Shown here piece after piece: positions 1 to 8,052 of a stretch of DNA of 48,571 nucleotides. The notes under the pieces are model-generated. The model was not told where the DNA came from, made no database searches, and was given only the letters and a program-made list of their open reading frames with translations. The stretch spans positions 1 through 48,571 of the forward strand of contig JBBSET010000029.1 in the NCBI GenBank assembly GCA_038239485.1. The letters run 5' to 3'. The translations under genes and the position numbers were made by a program. Origin of the DNA: DASQEH01 sp038239485 (lineage in GTDB: Bacteria; Actinomycetota; Actinomycetes; Propionibacteriales; Nocardioidaceae). The number at the start of each line of letters is the position of its first letter. The stretch's first letter is position 1.

Positions 1-142
1 CCACCGGCCAAGGCAGGACACGATGGACGATGCGGTGGAAGCCCGCACTCAACGCGTTCGCGATCACCTTCGCCGACCGCTGGCCAGCAGCAGAAACCTA
101 CTAATGAAAACCGCCAGAAACACCCTTGCTGTTACAGACCCT
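1..142 (+). mobile_element. right end of an IS256-type insertion sequence
   Basis: The window opens inside an insertion sequence. A transposase C-terminus (see the CDS at 3-104) is followed by about 40 bases that look like a right terminal inverted repeat, roughly 116-141, ending in a ...TTACAGACCCT-type sequence as is common for IS256-like elements of actinomycetes. The left end lies outside the window, so the repeat cannot be matched to its partner and the exact boundary is a guess. From 143 to 369 I see no gene: the frames there lack recognisable products and overlap the convergent gene that ends at 370. Confidence 0.55.
3..104 (+). CDS. IS256-family transposase, C-terminal 33 residues (cut by window edge)
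   Basis: In frame 3 the first bases read RWTMRWKPALNAFAITFADR and then a few residues before a TAA stop. The WKPALNAFAITFADR block is the familiar C-terminal tail of actinobacterial IS256/mutator-type transposases. The DDE catalytic residues would lie upstream, outside the window, so whether the element is intact cannot be judged. The assignment rests on recognition of this short tail and on the terminal-repeat-like sequence that follows. An alternative reading in frame 2 gives no recognisable protein. Confidence 0.6.
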   Translation, partial: TGQGRTRWTMRWKPALNAFAITFADRWPAAETY

Positions 143-369
143 CGGGCGATCCGCTGGCAGCGCGGCCCTCGAGGCATGCTGCTGAGGGTCCGTAAGCGGG
201 CGCATGGGTGCACTTTGGCTCCCGAGCGGGGTGGACACGAACTGACCGTCTTGGAGGTGAGCAGCTCACGTGGTCGTTCGGGACGGTGGAAGCCAACGAC
301 GGGTTGCCGGCCGTAGCCGCGGCTTCCCGCTCGTCGACGTTGTGGTCGCCGTGGTCACGTCGGGTTGGC

Positions 370-1206
370 TCAGGCGTTGGTGAGGCGCTCGACGACGGGA
401 GCGAAGGCGTCGGCGTACTCGGCGCTGACCGTGATGTAGGACAGGCCGTAGCGGTCGCGGCGGCGCTGCAGTTCGTCGGCGGCCGCTGTGGGGTCGGCGG
501 GCAAGATGGTCAGGGAGTCATGGGCGCGCAGGGTCGGTAGGTCGGCGCCGATCTGTGCGGTCAGGTAGTCGGGCGGATGGTCGCCGACGACGAAGATGCT
601 GCCGGCCAACTCGATCTCGGTGACTCGATCGCGGACCTGTGCGTGCAGGTCGGTGACCATGTCGGCGACGGTGTCGCGGCTGGTGAGCGGACCGATGGCC
701 AGGGTGACGGTGTCGGCGTGTTCGGCGGCGAAGGCCCGGGCTTTGGGGCCGCCAGCGGCGAGCACGACCGGGGTGTGTCGGTCGGGCCCGTCCAGCTCAC
801 GCAGCGCGGTGATCGTGTCGCCGACCTGGGCGAGCCGGGCCGCGGTCGTGCCGAACGGTAACCCGAGTTGGGCGGCGGACCGCCGTGTTTCGCGGCGGCC
901 GGTGCCGATCCCCATTTCAAATCGCCCAGCAGTGAGCACGCTGAGGCTGTGCGCCTCCCACGCGGTCGCCCGTGGTGGGCGCAGCGGGGCGGCGTACACC
1001 CAGGTGCCGATCCGTAGTCCGGGTGTTGCGGCGGCCGCCGCGGCCAGGGCTGGGCCGGGTGCGAGCAGGTGCAGCCCGTCGGGCATCAGAAGGGTGGCGT
1101 ATCCGTGGTCGGCGATCCGCCGTGCGGTAGCCAGCCACTGCTTCGGGCCGCGCTGCGGGGTTGCGACGACACCGAACCGGAACGGATGCCCAGCCAGCGC
1201 GCTCAC
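370..1206 (-). CDS. luciferase-like (LLM class) F420-dependent oxidoreductase
   Basis: This 278-residue protein has the layout of bacterial luciferase-like monooxygenases, a TIM barrel that in actinomycetes usually binds coenzyme F420. Visible family features are the N-terminal strand RFGVVATP, the LLMPDGLHL segment, the block AHSLSVLTAGRFEMGIGTGR near residue 90 (the classic LSxGRxxxGxGxG signature) and a C-terminal YITV...APVVERL tail. It starts with GTG at 1206, overlapping the stop of the upstream deazaflavin enzyme by GTGA, so the two are translationally coupled in one MarR-headed operon. The substrate is unknown. The pairing of two F420-type enzymes suggests a detoxification or secondary-metabolite redox role. 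FMN rather than F420 remains possible. Confidence 0.85.
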   Translation of the reverse strand: MSALAGHPFRFGVVATPQRGPKQWLATARRIADHGYATLLMPDGLHLLAPGPALAAAAAATPGLRIGTWVYAAPLRPPRATAWEAHSLSVLTAGRFEMGIGTGRRETRRSAAQLGLPFGTTAARLAQVGDTITALRELDGPDRHTPVVLAAGGPKARAFAAEHADTVTLAIGPLTSRDTVADMVTDLHAQVRDRVTEIELAGSIFVVGDHPPDYLTAQIGADLPTLRAHDSLTILPADPTAAADELQRRRDRYGLSYITVSAEYADAFAPVVERLTNA

Positions 1207-1727
1207 CGGCGACCGTCCGGAGAGCTCGGGCCACTCTTGGTGGGGGTCGGATGCCAGCGTACGATCCCGAACCCGCGCTCGATTGCCTGCCGCAGCGGCT
1301 CGGGCTCCAGGTGCCCGTCTCCCGTACGGGGCAGCGGCACGAACCGCGCGGCGGCCGGATTGGCCGCCGCAATCGCGTCAAGCAATGCCTCGACCTGCGT
1401 CGGGTCGCTGACGACCTCGGGAATCGCACTGATGTCGCGACCCTTGATCCGCAGTAGTACCGGCCGGCCATCGAGCAGGTTTGCCGTCCACCGTCCACCG
1501 CCCGGGGTCAGCAGCACCTGTCCGTCACGCACGTAGCTCACCGGCTGCCGGTAGTGCTTTCCCGTGCGCCGACCGGTTAGGTACGCCAGCATCAGCCGGC
1601 CACCCAGCGGGGTCGGAAACGGCGCCGACAGCACCAGCCGCATCGGCGCGTTCACGACCCTCATCATTTGCGCTAAGCGGCGTCCTCGCCGCTGCAGCTC
1701 ACCGCTATTCGCCTTCGCGTTCGACAT
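1203..1727 (-). CDS. nitroreductase family deazaflavin (F420)-dependent oxidoreductase, Ddn-like
   Basis: This protein of about 174 residues resembles the split-barrel Ddn/F420 family of actinomycetes. It has the typical sequence LAYLTGRRTGKHYRQPVSYV followed by LLTPGGGRWTANLL, where the GRRTGxxR block and the glycine turn contact F420 in known members. I chose the ATG at 1727 because GGAGCGCAGGGAA lies just upstream. A longer reading frame to 1769 has no ribosome site. The start lies inside the end of the upstream MarR gene (22-bp overlap), and the stop overlaps the next gene. Known relatives reduce quinones, nitro compounds or unsaturated lactones. The substrate here is not evident. Confidence 0.85.
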   Translation of the reverse strand: MSNAKANSGELQRRGRRLAQMMRVVNAPMRLVLSAPFPTPLGGRLMLAYLTGRRTGKHYRQPVSYVRDGQVLLTPGGGRWTANLLDGRPVLLRIKGRDISAIPEVVSDPTQVEALLDAIAAANPAAARFVPLPRTGDGHLEPEPLRQAIERGFGIVRWHPTPTKSGPSSPDGRR

Positions 1728-2181
1728 TTCCCTGCGCTCCTTCCATCCCACATGCTGCGCCGCCCACATTGGCGACCAGCTGATCCAGCAGCTGCGCGAG
1801 GTGGGCTTTCTCCGCGGCCGGCACCCCGCGGGTCAACCGGCGGTTGAACGACACCGCCGCCTCGCGCAACACCTCGAACAATCGCTGCCCTGCCGGCGTC
1901 AAGGTGACCACGTGGATCCGCCGGTTCGCTGCATTCCGCGTGCGGGTGATCAGCCCGTCGCGCTCCATCGCGTTCAAGTGATGGGTCAACGTCGCCTCCC
2001 CGATTCCCACCGCGGCTGCCAGCTCCCGCTGATTGGCCGGCCGTCGGACCATCAGATTCAGCAGTACCAACCACACCGGCAGCGAACCACCAGCCGTCCC
2101 CAGCTCATCGTCGAACGCCTGACCCACGATGCGTGCGGCCTGGCTCAGATGCAGCCCAATCGGAAGCGACCTCGTATCCAT
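1705..2181 (-). CDS. MarR-family transcriptional regulator
   Basis: This 158-residue protein has a winged helix of the MarR type: helix-turn-helix in ANQRELAAAVGIGEATLTHH (about residues 49-68), then LNAMERDGLITRTRNAANRR and the wing IHVVTLTPAG. The flanking helices form the dimer interface in this family. It is the first gene of an operon with the two F420-type oxidoreductases, and a large inverted repeat lies directly upstream of its ATG. By family precedent it should repress its own operon and be released by a small aromatic or electrophilic ligand. The ligand is not deducible. The start at 2181 is the only in-frame ATG close to the conserved region. Confidence 0.92.
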   Translation of the reverse strand: MDTRSLPIGLHLSQAARIVGQAFDDELGTAGGSLPVWLVLLNLMVRRPANQRELAAAVGIGEATLTHHLNAMERDGLITRTRNAANRRIHVVTLTPAGQRLFEVLREAAVSFNRRLTRGVPAAEKAHLAQLLDQLVANVGGAACGMEGAQGNVEREGE

Positions 2182-2189
2182 GACCTGAG

Positions 2190-2230
2190 CCTATCCTTTG
2201 ATGTCAAATGCTACGCCATCGAAGGATAGG
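2190..2230 (-). promoter_or_regulatory. nested inverted repeat, probable MarR operator
   Basis: CCTATCCTTTGATG at 2190-2203 is mirrored by CATCGAAGGATAGG at 2217-2230, with 13 of 14 positions complementary across a 13-base spacer. Inside it TTTGATGTCAAA (2197-2208) is a second, shorter palindrome. The element ends 9 bases before the MarR start codon, which is where an autorepressor would bind. The palindromes are read directly; the binding protein is inferred from position. Confidence 0.65.
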
Positions 2231-2462
2231 GTGGCACTGACCGGGCCCCTCAGCATCTCCGCGCGGCGCCTCAGTGCACTCCACCGCCGGGTACTTACCT
2301 ACGTCGAGACGCCAGCTGACCACCTCGTGATCGTGGGACGTCGGCTCGTGTGTCACCGGCTGCTGTCTACTGCGATCCATGCGGATCCTGTGTGGGCGCA
2401 GCCCCTAGGGCTGGTGTGTCATTCTGCCTGGGTCGAGGTCCTCATCGGGTGCCCGCGGCGGC

Positions 2463-3623
2463 TCAGGCAAGCATCTCCTCGACCGCGATCCGGGCCGCCG
2501 AGGGGCAGCCCTTGGTGAAACCGTAGAACGGTCCGAAGTCTCGGGTAGCGGCGAACCCGGTCACGAACAGCCCGGGCAGCGTGGTCTCGAAGCCCGGTGA
2601 GAGGCTGGGAAACCCGTCGACGACGGAGACCCGGTCGACCACCCCAGCCAGATACGGCACCGCAGCCAGGTTGGCGCGGTACCCGGAGGCGAAGACCACG
2701 TGGTCGACCACCACCGTCTCCCCGTCGGAGAGCTTGAGCGAGACCGGGCCGCCCCCGGGTGACTCGACCGATGTCACCTCGGTCCGCGGATGCGACGCGA
2801 CCACATTGGGCCGCAGCCGGGGCACCAGCCAGTCCTCAAGCGTGAGCCGGCCCACCTGCCAGAACTCCATGGCGATCGACTGTTGGTCGACCAGCGAGAG
2901 CCCGCGCCACCAGCCACGCTGCGCGAGCGTCTGATCGACGTAGCGGTCGACAAAAGCCCATCTGGCCTTGGCGAAGGCGGGCGTCTCGTGACGGTGAATT
3001 ACGTCCACCCGTTCGGCGCCGTGGTCGCACAGCAGTGCGGCCCACTCATAGGCACTTTGACGGCCGCCGATGATCGCCACTCGGGCACTCGCGAGGTCCT
3101 CGAAGTCGACCAGTTCGCTGGTGTGGGCCCTGCGGGCGGAGGGTACGTCGACGTACCAGTCCGGCAGCGCTACGAAGTGGGCTATCCCTGGCGCGGCGAG
3201 CACCTTGTCCGCGGTGATCGTCGTCCCGTCGCACATGGCGGCCGTGAAGTGATCGTGCGGCTTGGTCAGCGACTCGACCATGATGGACTCGACCGTGAGC
3301 TTCTTGCGCTCGCGGAACCAGTCAGTGTGGTCAAGGAAGACTCCGATCGGGATCGGGTCGTGCTCGGCCGGATCCAGCCCCCGGTCCTCGAAGTAGGCCT
3401 CGAAGGTGTGGACGCCGCTGGCGTCGAGGTGCCAGTCGGGGCCGGACCGCAGATACATGTCCGCGGGCATCTGGTCGCGCCAGAAAGACATCGGGCGCCC
3501 TACGATCCTGGTGGAGACCCCGCGGTCTTGGGCGAAGGCAGCCGCGGCGTAGGCGTAGGGCCCGGCGCCGACAACGAGCAGCTCGACGTCCGTCACGTCC
3601 GTAGTCTCGGCCCAATCGGCCAT
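2463..3623 (-). CDS. FAD/NAD(P)-dependent monooxygenase-type oxidoreductase
   Basis: The protein is a two-dinucleotide-fold flavoenzyme like the flavin-containing or lysine/ornithine N-monooxygenases. An FAD-binding Rossmann motif VVGAGPYAYAAAAF sits near the N-terminus, a second glycine motif AIIGGRQSAYEWA lies in the middle for NAD(P)H, and an ATG-like VVFASGYRANL block precedes the C-terminal FAD contact (LPGLFVTGFAATRDFGP). About 386 residues follow the chosen ATG at 3623. The frame stays open to 3770, with ATGs at 3689 and 3695 also possible; none has a strong ribosome site. The gene stands alone, and its substrate is unknown. Siderophore-type N-hydroxylation cannot be claimed because no siderophore genes are near. 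Confidence 0.85.
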   Translation of the reverse strand: MADWAETTDVTDVELLVVGAGPYAYAAAAFAQDRGVSTRIVGRPMSFWRDQMPADMYLRSGPDWHLDASGVHTFEAYFEDRGLDPAEHDPIPIGVFLDHTDWFRERKKLTVESIMVESLTKPHDHFTAAMCDGTTITADKVLAAPGIAHFVALPDWYVDVPSARRAHTSELVDFEDLASARVAIIGGRQSAYEWAALLCDHGAERVDVIHRHETPAFAKARWAFVDRYVDQTLAQRGWWRGLSLVDQQSIAMEFWQVGRLTLEDWLVPRLRPNVVASHPRTEVTSVESPGGGPVSLKLSDGETVVVDHVVFASGYRANLAAVPYLAGVVDRVSVVDGFPSLSPGFETTLPGLFVTGFAATRDFGPFYGFTKGCPSAARIAVEEMLA

Positions 3624-3858
3624 CCAGGGGAAGGGCGGCAAGCTACTTCGCCCTGAAAAATCGGGGCGCGGCGGTGCGTGATCGCGCATCGCCATCGGTA
3701 CAGGACCACTCCCATCCGCTCGTTTGCGGCATGGTCGAAGGCTTGACGCGTGGGGCCACGGCGGACACAATTTGACGGCCGCCGCATGACGTCACGTCGG
3801 TCGTGTCACCTGGTGTCGCCAATCGACGTCCCAGTCAGGCCGATTGGATCGAGCCGCT

Positions 3859-4119
3859 ATGTCCGTGATCAACGCCACCGCAGTCCAGGGTCTCGACGCC
3901 GCCACTTTTGACCAGCTCGTGACCCAGCTCGATCCATCGCTGCAGGCAGCGCTAGGCATTCGTAGCCACCTGGGGTATCCGTGTGAGTCCGGCTGGACGG
4001 TGGTTGGGGTGTGCGACAGCGAAGAGCAGCTCCCGAGGTTATTCGACGCGAACGTGAAACCGGGCCTCCCGCCGACCGTCGTGGACCTGTCCAACGTGGT
4101 GTCCGTCCGAGGCGACTGA
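3859..4119 (+). CDS. small conserved protein, relative of the gene at 47800
   Basis: This 86-residue protein is not in a family I can name firmly. Its second half, SGWTVVGVCDSEEQLPRLF then LPPTVVDLSNVVSV, lines up with the small protein encoded at 47800-48084 (DGWTIVAVHESEQSWEAF ... TPPSETVFDVTHLVS). This suggests a shared ferredoxin-like, dimeric alpha/beta fold of the antibiotic-biosynthesis-monooxygenase type. The ATG at 3859 is preferred over a TTG at 3844. Its TGA overlaps the ATG of the following cupin gene (TGATG), so the two are cotranslated. Function is not known. Confidence 0.65.
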   Translation: MSVINATAVQGLDAATFDQLVTQLDPSLQAALGIRSHLGYPCESGWTVVGVCDSEEQLPRLFDANVKPGLPPTVVDLSNVVSVRGD

Positions 4120-4574
4120 TGAGCGCCATCTCCGTCGTCACGCCTGGTCAGGGCGAGACACTGGCCGCCGGCCCGATGACCCTGCGGATCCTCGAGAACG
4201 GCAAGTTGACCGGACACCGGCTCGGCCTGGTCGAGATCACCGTCCCACCCGGCGTGGACGGGCCACCACAACATATTCATCGTGAGCACGACGAGACGTT
4301 CTATGTGATCTCCGGTGCACCGACGTTCATTTGCGGTTCCGATGTATTCACCGCGCAGGTCGGCACGCTGGTCACGGCGCCGCCAGGAGCGCCGCACACG
4401 TTCGGCAATCCGGCTGACTCCCCGGCAGTCATCTTGTGCACGGTTACGCCGGACCTATATCTCGACTACTTCCGCGAACTCGCCCGGCTTCCAAAATCGC
4501 CCGGCGGCCTGGACCCCGCCGCTGTCGCCGAAATCATGAAGCGCTACGCCACCGAGGTTCTCCCTCGAAAGTAG
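4119..4574 (+). CDS. cupin-domain protein
   Basis: This 151-residue single-domain cupin shows the two conserved cupin motifs. Motif 1 is PPQHIHREHDETFYVISG, with two histidines and a glutamate as metal ligands (about residues 49-66). Motif 2 is GTLVTAPPGAPHTFGN, supplying the last histidine (about 82-97). A helical C-terminus of about 40 residues follows, as in quercetinase-like small cupins. It is coupled to the upstream 86-residue gene by a TGATG overlap, so the pair probably acts on one substrate. Small cupins range from dioxygenases to isomerases, and no specific reaction can be assigned. Confidence 0.85.
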   Translation: MSAISVVTPGQGETLAAGPMTLRILENGKLTGHRLGLVEITVPPGVDGPPQHIHREHDETFYVISGAPTFICGSDVFTAQVGTLVTAPPGAPHTFGNPADSPAVILCTVTPDLYLDYFRELARLPKSPGGLDPAAVAEIMKRYATEVLPRK

Positions 4575-4722
4575 GCATTCAAGTCTTCGACCGAGGCGAC
4601 CGCGCCGAGGTGGATGGTCAGGCGTTCGACTATGCCGAACCAGTGGAGGCGGGTTCGAGAGGTCGGGTGGCGCTGTGGATGGGGTACTGCGTGAACTCCT
4701 TGTCGGAACGTCGGTTGCCGGG

Positions 4723-6204
4723 TCAGGCAGACACGGGTTCGGGCTGGCCGTGTCCTTCGGCGGGGGCGTCTTCGGCGGTTAGGGGTTTGGCGATGTTCTC
4801 CAATGATTCACCTTCTGCGTGGACGCCGAGGAAGATCGCCACGATGCCACCGGCGATCATCAATGCTGCTCCGAGGTAGTAACCCGTGGCGATGTCGCTG
4901 ATGGTGTTGGCCTTGTCGAGCAGCTTGCCGAAGTAGTACGGCCCGGTGATGCCGCCGGCCGCGGTGCCGATCGCATAGAAGAACGCGATGCACAGCGCCC
5001 GGGTCTCCATCGGGAAGACCTCACTGGCAGTGAGGTAAGCCGCGCTGGCACCCGCCGAGGCGAAGAAGAACATCACCATGGCGGCGATGGTCAGTGACAT
5101 GGCACTGAAGCTGCCCAGCCTGAGCCCGATGACGAACATGATGACGCCGGACACGATGTAGGTGCCGGAGATCATCCGTACCCGTCCGACCGTGTCGAAG
5201 AGGGGTGACAGCACCAGGGCTCCGACCAGGTTGGCTGCGGCGACCATGGCGAGGTAGTAGCCGGGCTGCGTGACTCCCAGGAAGGTGCTGATCGAGTCGC
5301 CGTACGTGAAGTAGAACGCGTTGTAGAGGAAGGCTTGACCGACGAACAGTGAGAAGCACAGGATCGTGCGTTTGGGGTAGAGCGTGAACACGGTCTTGGC
5401 GATCGTGGGGATCCCGATCGTCTTGCGCTGACGGATCGTGATGGTTTCTGAGACGCCCGGAAGCTCCTTGCCGGTTTGTTCGGTGATCGTGGTCTCGATG
5501 TCACGGACGATCGTGTCGCCCTCGTCCTCGCGACCATGGATGAACAACCAGCGGGGGCTCTCCGGCACATACCGGCGCACGACGAGAACTAGGAGCGCCA
5601 AGATGACGCCGAGACCGAACGCGAACCGCCATCCGAGCTCTTGGTTGTGGATGACGTTCGGGTCGAGCAGCGGAATCGTCAGCAGCGAGCCGGCGGCGGC
5701 GCCGACCCAGAACGACCCGTTGATCGCGATGTCGATGCGGCCGCGATACTTCGCGGGGATCAACTCGTCGATCGCGGAGTTGATGGCGGCATACTCACCG
5801 CCGATGCCCATGCCGGTGACGAAGCGGGCGGCGAAGTACCACGTCGCGCTCATCGAGAGGCCGGTGGCTGCCGTGGCAAGGGTGTAGAGGCCGAGGGTGA
5901 TCATGAACAGCTTCTTGCGGCCGAACCGGTCGGTGAGCTGCCCGAAGAAGAGGGCGCCGACGCAGGCGCCGGCGACGTAGACCGAGCCGGCATTCGCGAC
6001 GTCACCGCTGCTCAGCCCGAGGCCGTGGACCGGGTCCTCGAGCACCGTCGACAGTGATCCGACGATCGTGACCTCGAGACCGTCGAGGATCCACACGGTC
6101 CCGAGCCCGATGACGATGATCCAATGCCACCGTGCCCACGGAAGCCGGTCCATCCGAGCCGGTATGTCAGTAGTGATGCGACCAATTTCCACATCGGATG
6201 CCAT
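4723..6204 (-). CDS. MFS transporter (sugar/metabolite porter type)
   Basis: This protein of about 493 residues has twelve predicted membrane spans. The first is WHWIIVIGLGTVWILDGLEV, with the D in TM1 typical of the family. The loop 2-3 signature is GQLTDRFGRKKLF, and PESPRWLFIHGRE follows TM6 as in sugar-porter and SV2-like MFS proteins. The central cytoplasmic loop is charged (DEGDTIVRDIETTI). The ATG at 6204 is chosen because GGAGA lies 6 bases upstream; the open frame to 6291 lacks this. It converges with the cupin gene. The substrate is not predictable from sequence; organic acids, aromatic acids and sugars are all handled by relatives. Confidence 0.88.
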   Translation of the reverse strand: MASDVEIGRITTDIPARMDRLPWARWHWIIVIGLGTVWILDGLEVTIVGSLSTVLEDPVHGLGLSSGDVANAGSVYVAGACVGALFFGQLTDRFGRKKLFMITLGLYTLATAATGLSMSATWYFAARFVTGMGIGGEYAAINSAIDELIPAKYRGRIDIAINGSFWVGAAAGSLLTIPLLDPNVIHNQELGWRFAFGLGVILALLVLVVRRYVPESPRWLFIHGREDEGDTIVRDIETTITEQTGKELPGVSETITIRQRKTIGIPTIAKTVFTLYPKRTILCFSLFVGQAFLYNAFYFTYGDSISTFLGVTQPGYYLAMVAAANLVGALVLSPLFDTVGRVRMISGTYIVSGVIMFVIGLRLGSFSAMSLTIAAMVMFFFASAGASAAYLTASEVFPMETRALCIAFFYAIGTAAGGITGPYYFGKLLDKANTISDIATGYYLGAALMIAGGIVAIFLGVHAEGESLENIAKPLTAEDAPAEGHGQPEPVSA

Positions 6205-6658
6205 CCGAGTTCTCCGTTCTCGATTCGAGACACGCACACGAACCCCGGGACCCCCGGGTCCATCTTCGGCAGCGTAATCCGGTGCGGACAAGGCCGCACC
6301 TCATGCACAGCGGCTACGCCACGACGCGATGTCTGGGCAGACGCTCCCAGGTCCGGCTGCCGTGTTCTGACGCCCCTGTCGCATCGGTGATTCGGGCGGA
6401 CTGCTGACGGTTTCCCATGACATCGTCATCGACCTCGGCGTGGCCGGTTCCCCGTCGATTACATGACCATCTATCGGATTCGTCCCGAGTCGGTCTAAGC
6501 GGCGGAACGGGGGTCTACCCGTCTGACGGCTTACGTGTCGCCCGGGTGTCTGGCCGGTTGAGCGGGCGGGTTACATTCTCCGATACATGGTCGCTGTGGG
6601 GTGACGTTGTCCCCTGGCGACATCCATTCATTATCGCTGTTCCGGGAGGAAGCTCATC
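6205..6658. other. 454-bp intergenic region between divergent genes
   Basis: The region separates the MFS gene from the SDR operon and must hold both promoters. I see no convincing gene: the frames here look like shadows. A GGGG-TGACGTTGT-CCCC inverted repeat lies near 6598-6614, close to the SDR ribosome site (GGGAGGAAG before the GTG at 6659). A TTGAGC hexamer at 6558 is not followed by a clear -10 box. Nothing further can be supported. Confidence 0.4.
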
Positions 6659-7681
6659 GTGACGAAGGCCATCTCGCCGCCGGTTGTCGTCGTGACCGGG
6701 GCCAGTGCCGGTATCGGCCGGGCGGTGGCTCGCTCGTTCGCTCAGCGTGGTGCGACCGTCGCCCTTCTCGCCCGCGGGCAAGCGGGCCTCGAGGGCGCTG
6801 CCGACGATGTCCGGCGGGCAGGCGGCACCCCCCTCGTCATCGCGACGGACATGGCCGACCACGAGGCCGTGTTCGGGGCCGCCCGCCGGGTCGAGGAGGA
6901 GGCGGGACCGATTGACGTGTGGGTCAATGTCGCCTTCACCTCGGTCTTCGCTCCGTTCGAGGAGATCCGGCCGGAAGAGTACAAGCGTGTCACTGAGGTC
7001 AGCTACCTCGGTTATGTCTACGCGACGATGGCGGCGTTGCAGTACATGCGTCCCCGTGACCGGGGCGTCATCGTGCAGGTGGGATCGGCGCTGGCCTACC
7101 GTGGGATTCCGCTCCAGTCGGCGTACTGCGGCGCCAAACACGCAATCCAGGGATTCCACGAGTCGCTGCGCTGCGAGCTTCTGCATGACAAGAGCAACGT
7201 GCACGTGACGATGGTGCAGATGCCGGCCGTGAACACTCCCCAGTTCTCCTGGGTCTTGTCGCGGCTGCCGCGCCACGCCCAGCCGGTGGCACCTATCTAC
7301 CAGCCTGAAATCGCCGCGAAAGCGGTGCTGTATGCCGCCGACCATCCGAAACGCCGGGAGTACTGGGTGGGAGCGAGCACCGTGGGGACTCTGATGGCCA
7401 ACGCTGTGGCTCCCGGTTTGCTGGACCGCTACCTCGCCCGGACTGGCTTCTCGGGTCAACAGACCGACGAGCCCAAGGATCCGGACCAGCCCGTCAACCT
7501 GTGGGAGCCCGTCGACGGCGCGGGTGGCGACGACTTCGGCGCCCATGGCGTCTTCGACGAAACCTCCCACGAGCGGGCTCCCCAACTGTGGGCGTCTCAG
7601 CACCACGGCTTGGTCGCCGCCGCCGGTGGGGTGGCCGCGGTAGTCGCCAGTTCGTTGTGGGCCCGCCGGTCCCAGCGGTGA
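6659..7681 (+). CDS. SDR-family oxidoreductase with C-terminal membrane tail
   Basis: This is a classical short-chain dehydrogenase: NAD(P)-binding TGASAGIGRAVARSF near residues 14-28, a catalytic Ser in VQVGSALAYRG, and the YCGAK active-site pair (about residues 156-160). The family core ends near residue 250. The protein then continues for about 90 residues with an acidic linker and a final hydrophobic stretch, LVAAAGGVAAVVASSLW, that could anchor it to the membrane. It starts with GTG after a strong GGAGGAAG. Its TGA overlaps the next ATG. This SDR, small membrane protein and GH15 form one coupled operon, which suggests a role in carbohydrate or cell-surface metabolism. The substrate is unknown. 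Confidence 0.9.
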   Translation: MTKAISPPVVVVTGASAGIGRAVARSFAQRGATVALLARGQAGLEGAADDVRRAGGTPLVIATDMADHEAVFGAARRVEEEAGPIDVWVNVAFTSVFAPFEEIRPEEYKRVTEVSYLGYVYATMAALQYMRPRDRGVIVQVGSALAYRGIPLQSAYCGAKHAIQGFHESLRCELLHDKSNVHVTMVQMPAVNTPQFSWVLSRLPRHAQPVAPIYQPEIAAKAVLYAADHPKRREYWVGASTVGTLMANAVAPGLLDRYLARTGFSGQQTDEPKDPDQPVNLWEPVDGAGGDDFGAHGVFDETSHERAPQLWASQHHGLVAAAGGVAAVVASSLWARRSQR

Positions 7682-8052
7682 TGCACCGGCGCGACGCCAT
7701 GCTTGCTGGGCGAGTCATCGGCGCTTCGAGTCTCGCGCTCGGTTTGGTGATGATGGCCCGACCGGAGCGGGCCTCGCGGATAGTGTCAGGCGCTCGCAGG
7801 GTACCCGACGGTTGGGTTCGACTGCTCGGAGCCCGCTATCTCGCCCAAGGCGCGATACAGCTTTCTCGGCCCCGGCCCGCTGTCATGGCCGGCTCCGTTG
7901 TCGTGGACGGCCTGCATGCTCTCAGCATGTTCGCTCTGGCCGCTGTCCGTAGCGACTACCGCCGACCGGCTCTGATCAGCGCCATCACGGCCAGTGCCGG
8001 CGCGACGGCTGATGCGCTGACAGCACGGAACGGGCCAGGGCCAGCTCAGTGA
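7681..8052 (+). CDS. small membrane protein of an SDR-GH15 operon
   Basis: This 123-residue protein is largely hydrophobic, with likely spans at about residues 8-25, 60-80 and 95-112. A positively charged loop, RPERASRIVSGARRV, follows the first. I do not recognise a named family with certainty. The ATG at 7681 shares bases with the SDR stop (TGATG), and its own TGA overlaps the GTG of the glucoamylase-like gene. The frame extends upstream, but only as an arginine-rich shadow. Its position suggests it helps or anchors one of the two enzymes; that is inference. Confidence 0.75.
   Translation: MHRRDAMLAGRVIGASSLALGLVMMARPERASRIVSGARRVPDGWVRLLGARYLAQGAIQLSRPRPAVMAGSVVVDGLHALSMFALAAVRSDYRRPALISAITASAGATADALTARNGPGPAQ

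Noticed and set aside
3792..4397. 201-codon minus-strand frame over the cupin pair
   Set aside because: Opposes two genes with clear families and coupled starts; no motif of its own.
6515..7606. 363-codon minus-strand frame over the SDR gene
   Set aside because: Antisense shadow; SDR motifs on the plus strand are unambiguous.
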